A stretch of DNA of 5,125 nt from Acidobacteriota bacterium (GCA_021784615.1 JAJYHU010000361.1:1-5125), one strand, 5' to 3'; shown: positions 1-5,019, counted from the first letter of the stretch. Numbers and translations are program-made. Notes: a model not told the origin generated them from the sequence alone.

Positions 1-1572
1 GATGCCATCGGAAAAAATGGCCAGCAGGTCCCCTTTTTTCAACTGGAGGGTTACTTCCTGGTAGTCGGTATGCTCCAGCAATCCCAGTGGAATTCCTTCC
101 GCCTGAATCGCCCGTGTGCTGCCGTGCCGCACCAGGATCGGCAAAGGCATTCCGGCGTTTGCCAGATGCATAGTTTGCATCTTGGGCTCCCAGATCGCAT
201 AAGTCAGGGTGACAAAGTGGCCTTCCACCCGGCGCTCCAGCAGCGTGGCATTCAGTTTGCGAAGCATTTCCGGCGCGGAAAGGCGCTGCGGAGCAAAGCT
301 CCGGAGGATGCCGCCGGCGAGCGCGCCGTAAAGGGCCGCCGGCGCTCCCTTGCCGCTGACGTCGCCCACGGTGAGAACGTGGCGGTCTTTGCCATAGTTC
401 AGAAAGTCGTATAAATCGCCCCCCAATTCCCGCGCGGGTTGGAATCGCAACCCCAGCTCCAGGCCGGGAATCGCGGCGGAAGTTCCCGGCATCAACAGCA
501 TCTGAATCTCTTTCGCCCGCTGCAAATCGCGTTCCAGGCGCGACTCACTCCGCGAGACGCGCTCGTAAAGCCGCGCGTTCTCAATGGCGATGGCGATTTG
601 AGGCGCCAAGGTGGAGAAGATCCGGACGTGCTCATCCGTAAAATAATTGAGTTGCGGGCTTTCGAGGTCCACAACCCCGATCACGCGCCCCTGGTAAAGC
701 AGCGGGACCGTCATTTCAGATTTCGTATCCGGATTGATGGGGATGTAGCGCGAATCACGGCTGACGTCCGGAACCACCACGGGCTTGAGCAATGTGGCCG
801 CCGCGCCCACAATCCCCTCGCCAAAGCGCACGGTGGTTTTGTCCGGCAGGCTTTCGTCCTGGCGAAGCGTCAGCACGGAGTTAAAGGTTCGCGTTTGTTC
901 GTCGGCCAGCATTATACCGAAACGATGGTAGTCCACCAGGCGCTTGGTGAGCGCGCCCACCTTGCGCAGAAGATCATTCAAGACCAGCACGGAACTGAGT
1001 TCGCGGCTGATCTCGTTCAACAACTGCAAGGTTCGCGCCTGGCGGAGGCTGCGGCGGTAAAGCCGGGCGTTTTCAATGGCCATGGCCATGCGGCCCGCCA
1101 GAAGCTCCAGCAGGTTGACGTGCTGGTCGGTAAAGAAGTCCGTCAAAGGCGCTTCGAGATCCATCACGCCGATCACGCGCTTCTTCAGGATCAGTGGAAT
1201 GGCCAGCTCCGACTTGACGGTGGGAACCGATTCAATGTAGGTGCTGTCGCGGCGAACATCGTTCACCAGAATCGACCGGCGTTCGCTGGCCGCCCGGCCC
1301 ACAATCCCTTCGCCCACCTTGATGCGCAGCTTGCGGACCGTGTCTTCGGGGTGCCCGATGCTGGAACGGACCTGCAATTGCTGCGTCTTCTCGCTCAAGA
1401 GCAGGATGGCGAAAACGTCGTAGTCGATGACGCGCTTCACCAGCTCGGCGATGCGCTTCATAAGCTCGTCGAGATCGAGCGTGGAGGTAATCTGCTCGCT
1501 GACTTCGAGAAGCAGCGTCAGCAACTCCGTCGCTCCCAGAGCGCGAACCGGCGATTTGATTGCTTGAGTCAT
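1..1572 (-). CDS. Tandem-GAF, SpoIIE/RsbU-type PP2C protein phosphatase (C-terminus beyond window)
   Basis: Read from the ATG at 1572 the frame stays open for 524 codons to the window edge. Two GAF domains come first, at about residues 22-170 and 185-335. They are clearly a duplication: GEGIVGRA (87-94) matches GEGIVGAA (251-258), and AMAIENARLYRR matches AIAIENARLYER about 164 residues later. A short helical linker carrying QRAKEIQMLLMP (351-362), typical of RsbU-like proteins, leads into the SpoIIE phosphatase domain. Its metal-binding motifs are visible: GGDLYDF (384-390), GDVSGKG (403-409) and FSDG (520-523). By family, such proteins dephosphorylate Ser/Thr-phosphorylated anti-anti-sigma (STAS) proteins in the cytosol, with GAF domains sensing a ligand. 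The partner and ligand here are unknown. No signal peptide or membrane segment is seen. The usual NAGHxPP motif reads NAGMPLP (472-478). The start lies 3 bases after the deoC stop, with only a weak Shine-Dalgarno, which points to translational coupling. The missing C-terminus is probably short. Confidence 0.93.
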   Translation of the reverse strand, partial: MTQAIKSPVRALGATELLTLLLEVSEQITSTLDLDELMKRIAELVKRVIDYDVFAILLLSEKTQQLQVRSSIGHPEDTVRKLRIKVGEGIVGRAASERRSILVNDVRRDSTYIESVPTVKSELAIPLILKKRVIGVMDLEAPLTDFFTDQHVNLLELLAGRMAMAIENARLYRRSLRQARTLQLLNEISRELSSVLVLNDLLRKVGALTKRLVDYHRFGIMLADEQTRTFNSVLTLRQDESLPDKTTVRFGEGIVGAAATLLKPVVVPDVSRDSRYIPINPDTKSEMTVPLLYQGRVIGVVDLESPQLNYFTDEHVRIFSTLAPQIAIAIENARLYERVSRSESRLERDLQRAKEIQMLLMPGTSAAIPGLELGLRFQPARELGGDLYDFLNYGKDRHVLTVGDVSGKGAPAALYGALAGGILRSFAPQRLSAPEMLRKLNATLLERRVEGHFVTLTYAIWEPKMQTMHLANAGMPLPILVRHGSTRAIQAEGIPLGLLEHTDYQEVTLQLKKGDLLAIFSDGI

Positions 1573-1575
1573 TGA

Positions 1576-2403
1576 TTAATCCGCTCGAACAGAAGCTTCC
1601 GCCAAAATTGAAACCGAGGCGCTTGCGCCCAGGCGGTCGGCGCCCGCTTCAAGCATTCCGAGGGCGTCGCGGAGGGTCCGGATGCCGCCCGCAGCCTTCA
1701 CGCCCATCGCGGGCCCGACGGCTTCGCGCATCAGGCGGACATCGGCTTCACGGGCGCCGGAGGGCCCAAACCCCGTCGAAGTTTTGACAAAATCCGCGCC
1801 CGCCTGCCTGGCAATCCGGCAGGCTGCAACCTTCTGGCTGTCGGAAAGGTAAGCGTTCTCGAGAATCACCTTCAAGGTGCAGCCGGAGGCGTGGGTGACC
1901 TCGGCCACGCCCGCGATATCGCTCCGTACCAGCTCAAAATTGCCTGAGCGCATCGCGCCCACATTCATAACCATATCGAGTTCTCTCGCTCCCACGCGGA
2001 TGGCCGCTTCGGCCTCGGCGCGCTTGGCGGAAGCGAGTGTTGCGCCAAAAGGAAATCCGACCACCGTGCCGATTTGAACCTCCGATCCGCGCAAAAGTTC
2101 CGCGGCCAAAGCCACCCACGCCGGGTTGACATGCACAGCCCTGAAACCCCATGACCAGGCTTCCCGGCACAGTTGCTCAATCCCGCTCTGTGACGCTTCC
2201 GGGCGCAACGCCGTGTGGTCAATCAATCGCGCCAGCCCGCGGACGTCGGGAGAAAGGTTAGATGCAGAAACAGGCAAAGCAGCCCTCTCCAAAGTTGGAG
2301 TGCTTTTCTCGCCGGCTAAAGTCTCCCTGTTTTGCCCCACAGCCGTGGCGATCCGCACAATCAACTGCTCGAGATCCGGTCGCGTTAGTGAAATTACCGG
2401 CAT
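1576..2403 (-). CDS. deoC: Deoxyribose-phosphate aldolase DeoC, with N-terminal extension
   Basis: This 275-residue protein is a class I (Schiff-base) aldolase that cleaves 2-deoxy-D-ribose 5-phosphate to glyceraldehyde 3-phosphate and acetaldehyde in deoxynucleoside breakdown. The TIM-barrel landmarks are present in order: LIDHTAL (60-66), TVVGFPFGA (113-121), ELDMVMNVGA (141-150) with Asp143, KVILENAYL (178-186), FVKTSTGFG (205-213) with the Schiff-base Lys207, and GVKAAGGIRT (234-243) with Lys236. Asp143, Lys207 and Lys236 correspond to E. coli D102, K167 and K201. I chose the ATG at 2403, which gives MPVISLTRPDLEQLI. The frame continues upstream to ATGs at 2517 and 2718, but that part does not look conserved and would give an oversized protein. 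Compared with the usual 220-260 residues there is an N-terminal extension of roughly 50: a predicted amphipathic helix (about 9-24), then a low-complexity linker. The residue matching E. coli Cys47 is His91 (AVHVNP). It is the first gene of a two-gene unit with the phosphatase downstream. The Shine-Dalgarno is weak. Confidence 0.94.
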   Translation of the reverse strand: MPVISLTRPDLEQLIVRIATAVGQNRETLAGEKSTPTLERAALPVSASNLSPDVRGLARLIDHTALRPEASQSGIEQLCREAWSWGFRAVHVNPAWVALAAELLRGSEVQIGTVVGFPFGATLASAKRAEAEAAIRVGARELDMVMNVGAMRSGNFELVRSDIAGVAEVTHASGCTLKVILENAYLSDSQKVAACRIARQAGADFVKTSTGFGPSGAREADVRLMREAVGPAMGVKAAGGIRTLRDALGMLEAGADRLGASASVSILAEASVRAD

Positions 2404-2422
2404 GGAAATTATCGGCTGACTT

Positions 2423-2445
2423 GCCGCCAGGCGCCCGCGGGCGGC
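2423..2445 (-). other. GC-rich hairpin in the deoC leader
   Basis: GCCGCC (2423-2428) pairs with GGCGGC (2440-2445). Inside it sits a perfect 12-base palindrome, CGCCCGCGGGCG (2432-2443), which offers an alternative fold. The structure ends about 20 bases before the deoC start, so in the mRNA it could limit access to the ribosome-binding region. No T-tract follows it on either strand, so it is not an intrinsic terminator. The function is unproven. Confidence 0.35.
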
Positions 2446-2507
2446 ATTCTCACGAAGCAGCGATTGGCATCGGGATGGCGGCGTCGGGACGACACGAAAC
2501 AGACTCC

Positions 2508-2516
2508 ATTCTAACA
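2508..2516 (-). promoter_or_regulatory. Candidate extended -10 promoter for deoC-phosphatase operon
   Basis: On the minus strand the sequence reads TGT TAGAAT, that is a TGn extended element directly before a -10 hexamer matching TATAAT at 4 of 6 positions. No convincing -35 lies 16-18 bases upstream, which is tolerated in extended -10 promoters. Transcription would begin near 2501, leaving a leader of about 98 bases before deoC. The call is inferred from sequence match and position only. Confidence 0.4.
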
Positions 2517-2682
2517 TAAGTGCCGGGCCCGCCTTGGAGCCTCGGAAGCCTTCGCGAGCACCCTGCGACCGCGTTCCGCAAGCCTTGGACGGCCAGCCTG
2601 GAAGGGCTGTAAAAGCGTGCCAACATGCGCCTGGAAACCCCGGGTACCCAACCTCATGTGCATGGATTGGCGTCCAGCCGTG

Positions 2683-2688
2683 TAGAAT
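2683..2688 (+). promoter_or_regulatory. Candidate -10 box 6 bases before the metallopeptidase start
   Basis: TAGAAT matches TATAAT at 4 of 6 positions. It ends 6 bases before the GTG at 2695, so the predicted transcription start falls on the start codon itself. No -35 is evident. There is no Shine-Dalgarno between this box and the GTG, which suggests a leaderless transcript. Confidence 0.4.
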
Positions 2689-2694
2689 GAGACC

Positions 2695-3030
2695 GTGGAA
2701 CGCGAAACGTTTGAACAACTGGTTGGCCAGGTGCTCGATAGCTTGCCGGAGACGTTCCGCGCCAAGCTGGCCAATTTGGCCATTATGGTCGAGGACGCCC
2801 CGCCTTCCGAGCCCCGCGGCGGCCTGCTTTTGGGACTGTTTTCAGGAGTTCCGTGCACCCAAAAGAGCGTTTTCGCAGCCACGCCGCCCGACCACATCTA
2901 TTTGTACCAGAAAAACATCGAGGCGGTGTGTGCGAACGAACAAGAAGTGGTGCGCCAGATTCGCGACACGCTGCTGCATGAGATCGGCCACTATTTCGGC
3001 CTCAACGAAGACGAACTCCGCAACATTTAA
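2695..3030 (+). CDS. Small zincin-like metallopeptidase family protein (DUF1025/Zincin_1 type)
   Basis: The product is 111 residues with no signal peptide or membrane segment. Near the C-terminus it carries HEIGHYFGLNE (95-105). This is an HExxHxxGxxE zinc signature, with His95 and His99 as ligands, Glu96 as the general base, and Glu105 at the third-ligand position; Asp106 is a neighbouring alternative. Length and layout match the compact Zincin_1/DUF1025 family: a helical N-terminus (1-32), a central strand region with HIYLYQKNIE (67-76), then the metal helix. The family is widespread, but its substrate and even its proteolytic activity are not established to my knowledge. The start is the GTG at 2695, because an in-frame TAG at 2683-2685 closes the frame just upstream and no other start codon lies between. 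No Shine-Dalgarno is visible and a -10-like TAGAAT lies 6 bases upstream. The gene stands alone, divergent from deoC and 146 bases before tsaB. Confidence 0.88.
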   Translation: MERETFEQLVGQVLDSLPETFRAKLANLAIMVEDAPPSEPRGGLLLGLFSGVPCTQKSVFAATPPDHIYLYQKNIEAVCANEQEVVRQIRDTLLHEIGHYFGLNEDELRNI

Positions 3031-3057
3031 TCGGCGGTGACTCATTCTGATTTTGTC

Positions 3058-3115
3058 GCGCCGGGCTGAAGCGCGGCACAGCCGCAAAATGCCGGACTAA
3101 AAGCCGACGCTACGG
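3058..3115. repeat. Two degenerate copies of a palindromic intergenic repeat
   Basis: The first unit (about 3060-3077) is an inverted repeat with arms CCGGGCT (3061-3067) and AGCGCGG (3070-3076), one mismatch, a GA centre, and an extra outer G-C pair (3060/3077). The second unit (about 3091-3115) contains GCCGGACTAAAAGCCGACGC followed by TACGG and forms a poorer hairpin. Both resemble the 'GGGCTGAAGCCC' / 'GGACTAAAGTCC...GCTACGG' type of intergenic repeat that I associate with Acidobacteriota genomes. That link is from memory. No further copy is found in the window, so repeat status rests on internal similarity and family resemblance. Confidence 0.42.
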
Positions 3116-3162
3116 CAAACGGAGCTGCTGCTGAAAATTGCGCTTTCCGTCCTAACCCCGCA

Positions 3163-3168
3163 TATAAT
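3163..3168 (+). promoter_or_regulatory. Consensus -10 box (TATAAT) for tsaB
   Basis: A perfect TATAAT ends 8 bases before the tsaB ATG. A weak -35 candidate, TTGCGC (3138-3143), lies at a long 19-base spacing. The predicted transcription start is at about 3175-3177, on or within two bases of the start codon, and no Shine-Dalgarno fits in between. This suggests a leaderless or nearly leaderless tsaB-rimI mRNA. Confidence 0.55.
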
Positions 3169-3176
3169 GGTTATCC

Positions 3177-3911
3177 ATGCTTGTTCTGGCACTTGACACA
3201 ACCAGCGAATACGGAGGCGCCGCAGTTTGCAACGGCAATGATTGCCTTGCGGCGGCGTTGAATGAAGGACCCGCCAATCGTTATTCGGTGACACTGTTCG
3301 AACTGGTGGACCGCGCGCTCGCCGAGGCCAAGCTTGGTTTTCGCGACATTGAGCTTTTCGCGGCCGCAAAAGGGCCTGGCTCATTCACCGGCATCCGTGT
3401 GGGCTTGGCCGCCGCGCAAGCATGGGCCAAGGCCTTCGGGAAACCCTTGCAGCCTGTCACCTTGCTCGAAGCGATGGTGCGGCAGGCCCAGCCTGACACC
3501 GACTGGGCAGTGCCGATTCTCGACGCCCGTCGCGGAGAATTCTTTGTCGGCCTCTACCGCCGGCTGGAGGGCACAGGCGCGGAAACCCGGTTTGCGGCGG
3601 CCGGTGAAGGCCAGGTTGTCCGCCCCGAGAACCTGCCGAGACTGCTGGAAACCCTGACCGAGGGAGGGAAATGCAGAACCTTCAGTGGCGGAAGGATTGC
3701 ATGCCTCAGGCGCTCCTACGATTTGAAGACCCAGGCCCTCGGTGAAAAGCTGGGCCCGGCTTTGACGTGGATCAACGTTCATGGGACATTGCTCAATGCC
3801 ATCGCGCGGGTGGCCGTCCAATCCCAGGAACAAGGAGAAATCTCGCCGCCAGAAGAACTGGACGCCTGCTACATCCGGCGCTCGGATGCGGAAATGAACT
3901 GGCGCGCATGA
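3177..3911 (+). CDS. tsaB: tRNA threonylcarbamoyladenosine biosynthesis protein TsaB (YeaZ)
   Basis: TsaB is a cytosolic ASKHA-fold protein that dimerises with TsaD. With TsaE it supports transfer of the threonylcarbamoyl group to A37 of ANN-decoding tRNAs (t6A); TsaB itself is not thought to be catalytic. The 244-residue product is near the family's usual 220-240. It opens with MLVLALDTTS (1-10), the first ASKHA strand. It has the hallmark GPGSFTGIRVG (66-76), DARRGEFFVGLY (116-127), and the C-terminal YIRRSDAE (232-239) common in TsaB proteins. The usual 'HS' pair before the second helix reads YS (36-37). The ATG at 3177 is chosen because it starts exactly at the conserved first strand. Its last bases overlap the ATG of the acetyltransferase gene (ATGA), so the two form an operon, a common arrangement. 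tsaD and tsaE are not present here and must lie elsewhere. Confidence 0.96.
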   Translation: MLVLALDTTSEYGGAAVCNGNDCLAAALNEGPANRYSVTLFELVDRALAEAKLGFRDIELFAAAKGPGSFTGIRVGLAAAQAWAKAFGKPLQPVTLLEAMVRQAQPDTDWAVPILDARRGEFFVGLYRRLEGTGAETRFAAAGEGQVVRPENLPRLLETLTEGGKCRTFSGGRIACLRRSYDLKTQALGEKLGPALTWINVHGTLLNAIARVAVQSQEQGEISPPEELDACYIRRSDAEMNWRA

Positions 3912-4402
3912 CCGTTTGTGCGGGTTCGCATTGTATGAGGATCAGGCTGCTTTCCCACCGCGATCTCGCAGCTATCCTGGAAATTCAGAACTCTAGCCGC
4001 CAGGCTTCCGCCTGGGAGGAAACCGACTACGAACAGTTGCTCGGCGACAACCAGGGGATGGTTCTAGTGGCCGAGACTGAAGGCGCTGTGCCGCCGGAAA
4101 TTCTGGGCTTTGCGGTGTTCCATAAGGTGGGCGAGGAGTCCGAACTCTGGAATCTTGCCGTCGCGCCGCGCCACCAACGCCGGGGAGTTGCCAAAGCGCT
4201 GTTCCAGGAAGCCCGGCGGCGGCTGTTGCAAGCCGGTGTGGCGGCGATTTTCCTTGAAGTGCGCGCCTCCAACGCGCCGGCGCTAGGATTTTACCGGGCA
4301 CTAGGTTTCAAAACCCTCATGCGCCGAAAGCGATATTATCAAGACCCCAGCGAAGACGCGCTCGTTCTCTCGATTGATCTCGCTCCACCTTCTGGAAACT
4401 GA
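3908..4402 (+). CDS. rimI: RimI-type GNAT N-acetyltransferase (ribosomal protein S18 alanine acetyltransferase family)
   Basis: This is a single-domain GNAT enzyme, 164 residues from this start. Family members acetylate the N-terminal Ala of ribosomal protein S18, and some act on other proteins. The acetyl-CoA loop is HQRRGVAKAL (89-98), fitting Q/R-x-x-G-x-G/A. FLEVRASNAPALGFYRALGF (115-134) holds Glu117 and Tyr129, spaced 12 apart like Glu103 and Tyr115 of the studied RimI. RKRYYQDPSEDALVL (140-154) matches the typical RimI C-terminus. ATG 3908 overlaps the tsaB stop by four bases (ATGA), which favours coupled translation. A second in-frame ATG at 3935 would give 155 residues beginning MRIRLLSHRDL, which fits the usual GNAT start better, so the extra nine residues (MTVCAGSHC) are uncertain. 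Neither has a good Shine-Dalgarno. Placement beside tsaB is the main support for RimI over a generic GNAT. Confidence 0.9.
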   Translation: MTVCAGSHCMRIRLLSHRDLAAILEIQNSSRQASAWEETDYEQLLGDNQGMVLVAETEGAVPPEILGFAVFHKVGEESELWNLAVAPRHQRRGVAKALFQEARRRLLQAGVAAIFLEVRASNAPALGFYRALGFKTLMRRKRYYQDPSEDALVLSIDLAPPSGN

Positions 4403-4474
4403 ACCGCGGTGATGTCTTTCCCGTAAGGCAGCCCTAGTTTGCTGTATCAACTGCCCCAAATCGTGCGCCGGGCA

Positions 4475-4486
4475 CACCATATGGTG
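4475..4486. promoter_or_regulatory. Perfect 12-base palindrome, possible operator
   Basis: CACCATATGGTG is its own reverse complement. It lies 56 bases upstream of the AT-rich -10 candidate and about 160 bases before the small secreted protein gene. Such dyads often bind dimeric regulators, but I do not recognise a specific regulator for this site. Confidence 0.3.
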
Positions 4487-4541
4487 CAAACAACCTCCGT
4501 GGCAGTGGTGAGTTGGAATTCGAGCCAGAAATCTAACTTAC

Positions 4542-4550
4542 TAATATAAA
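4542..4550 (+). promoter_or_regulatory. Candidate -10 region for the small secreted protein gene
   Basis: TAATATAAA offers two overlapping -10-like hexamers, TAATAT (4542-4547) and TATAAA (4545-4550). The best -35-like hexamer, TTGGAA (4513-4518), is too far away (23-26 bases), so only the AT-rich -10 supports the call. The transcript would have a leader of roughly 90 bases. Confidence 0.3.
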
Positions 4551-4568
4551 GGTACATAGCCAGCCAAC

Positions 4569-4595
4569 GCGGTTTCTGCGCCACTTTGGAACCGC
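4569..4595 (+). other. Hairpin in the leader of the small secreted protein
   Basis: GCGGTTTC (4569-4576) pairs with GGAACCGC (4588-4595) over eight pairs with one G-U, closing an 11-base loop. It lies about 35 bases upstream of the Shine-Dalgarno, so it does not block it directly. It may stabilise the mRNA or be part of a larger fold. I do not recognise a known riboswitch class. Confidence 0.3.
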
Positions 4596-4630
4596 TCGTG
4601 CTCTGCTTCACTCGTGTTGTTATCTCTTTC

Positions 4631-4636
4631 GGAGGT
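4631..4636 (+). promoter_or_regulatory. Shine-Dalgarno of the small secreted protein gene
   Basis: GGAGGT lies 10 bases before the ATG at 4647. It decides the start: the in-frame ATG at 4614 lies upstream of this site and would put nine extra residues ahead of the lysine pair of the signal peptide. Confidence 0.75.
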
Positions 4637-4646
4637 TGTACAAGCA

Positions 4647-4802
4647 ATGAAGAAGTTCTTCACACTGATTGCGGCACTAGCGCTCGCATCCACACTTTCA
4701 ATGCCGGTGTTTGCCAAGACCAAGAAGCACCACGTTAAGAAGCACCACGCCACCCACCATGTCCACAAGCACTCTAAGAAGCCATTGAAAAAGAAGAAGT
4801 AG
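4647..4802 (+). CDS. Small secreted Lys/His-rich protein (51-residue precursor)
   Basis: I do not recognise a named family. The precursor starts with a textbook signal peptide: MKKFF, a hydrophobic core LIAALALASTLS, then the cleavage motif VFA after residue 23. The predicted mature peptide is 28 residues, of which 12 are Lys and 8 His. The histidines come mostly in pairs (mature residues 5-6, 10-11 and 14-15, then 17 and 19), and the end is a run of four Lys. There is no Cys, Asp or Glu, so the peptide is very basic. Export across the inner membrane is a strong inference; binding of metal ions, polyanions or the cell surface is only suggested by composition. The gene appears monocistronic, with its own Shine-Dalgarno and a terminator about 80 bases after the stop. 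Similar tiny His/Lys-rich exported proteins occur in Acidobacteriota as I recall them, with function unknown. Confidence 0.8.
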   Translation: MKKFFTLIAALALASTLSMPVFAKTKKHHVKKHHATHHVHKHSKKPLKKKK

Positions 4803-4882
4803 TTCTGGCACAGTAATTCGTCATTTGCTTCTTCAGCGCCGCACTGATGGTACGATTTTGTTGGCCTGAAGCGCTAATGCCC

Positions 4883-4916
4883 AGCCCGGTCGGATCTTCG
4901 GCCGGGTTGTTTTTTT
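4883..4916 (+). terminator. Rho-independent terminator
   Basis: CCCGGTCG (4885-4892) pairs with CGGCCGGG (4899-4906), eight pairs with one T-G wobble around the loop GATCTT. It is followed at once by TTGTTTTTTT (4907-4916). It ends the small secreted protein transcript, about 80 bases after the stop codon. Confidence 0.88.
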
Positions 4917-4940
4917 GCCGTCGGCAACTTAGAACCTCGC

Positions 4941-4969
4941 AGGCTCCTCCAGCACAAGCCTCTTTTTTT
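4941..4969 (+). terminator. Possible weak second terminator
   Basis: AGGCT (4941-4945) can pair with AGCCT (4957-4961) around an 11-base loop, followed by a C and a run of seven T (4963-4969). The stem is only five pairs, so this may be a backup terminator or chance. Confidence 0.25.
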
Positions 4970-5019
4970 CCTACCGGTTTTGTCCTTGTGGGTTGGGCTT
5001 CGGGCCGAATCTTTCCAGC

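Larger units (their letters stand above)
4403..4646. other. Spacer between rimI and the small secreted protein
   Basis: I see no credible gene here. The stretch is more AT-rich than its surroundings around 4510-4560. It holds a 12-base palindrome (4475-4486), a candidate promoter region (4542-4550), a hairpin in the presumed leader (4569-4595), a short direct repeat CTCGTG (4595-4600 and 4611-4616), and a Shine-Dalgarno (4631-4636). No intrinsic terminator for tsaB-rimI is visible. The only inverted repeat near their end, GGCAG (4427-4431) / CTGCC (4451-4455), has a 19-base loop and no T-tract. Confidence 0.6.

Noticed and set aside
439..1575. Long plus-strand open frame (about 378 codons) rich in Gln, His and Arg
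   Set aside because: It is antisense to the GAF-SpoIIE phosphatase gene, which has clear conserved motifs. The composition is typical of a GC-rich shadow frame.
2591..2655. Short dyads upstream of the zincin gene (CAGCC/GGCTG at 2594-2609, GGGTACCC at 2642-2649)
   Set aside because: Stems are short and expected by chance in GC-rich DNA; no T-tract or known site is attached.
2404..2718. N-terminal lengthening of deoC from ATG 2718 or 2517
   Set aside because: The added residues look non-conserved, the protein would be far above family length, and the candidate -10 box would lie inside the coding region.
2534..3040. Plus-strand frame of 168 codons overlapping the zincin gene
   Set aside because: Arg/Pro/Ser-rich with no recognisable motif; the other frame encodes the intact HExxHxxGxxE protein.
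3381..3833. Minus-strand frame of 150 codons inside tsaB
   Set aside because: Antisense shadow of a well-conserved gene, with no motif of its own.
3767..3907. Upstream lengthening of rimI into tsaB
   Set aside because: It would overlap tsaB by more than 140 bases with non-GNAT sequence; the starts at 3908 and 3935 fit the family.
4614..4646. Earlier ATG for the small secreted protein
   Set aside because: The Shine-Dalgarno at 4631-4636 lies inside this stretch, and the signal peptide is complete from 4647.
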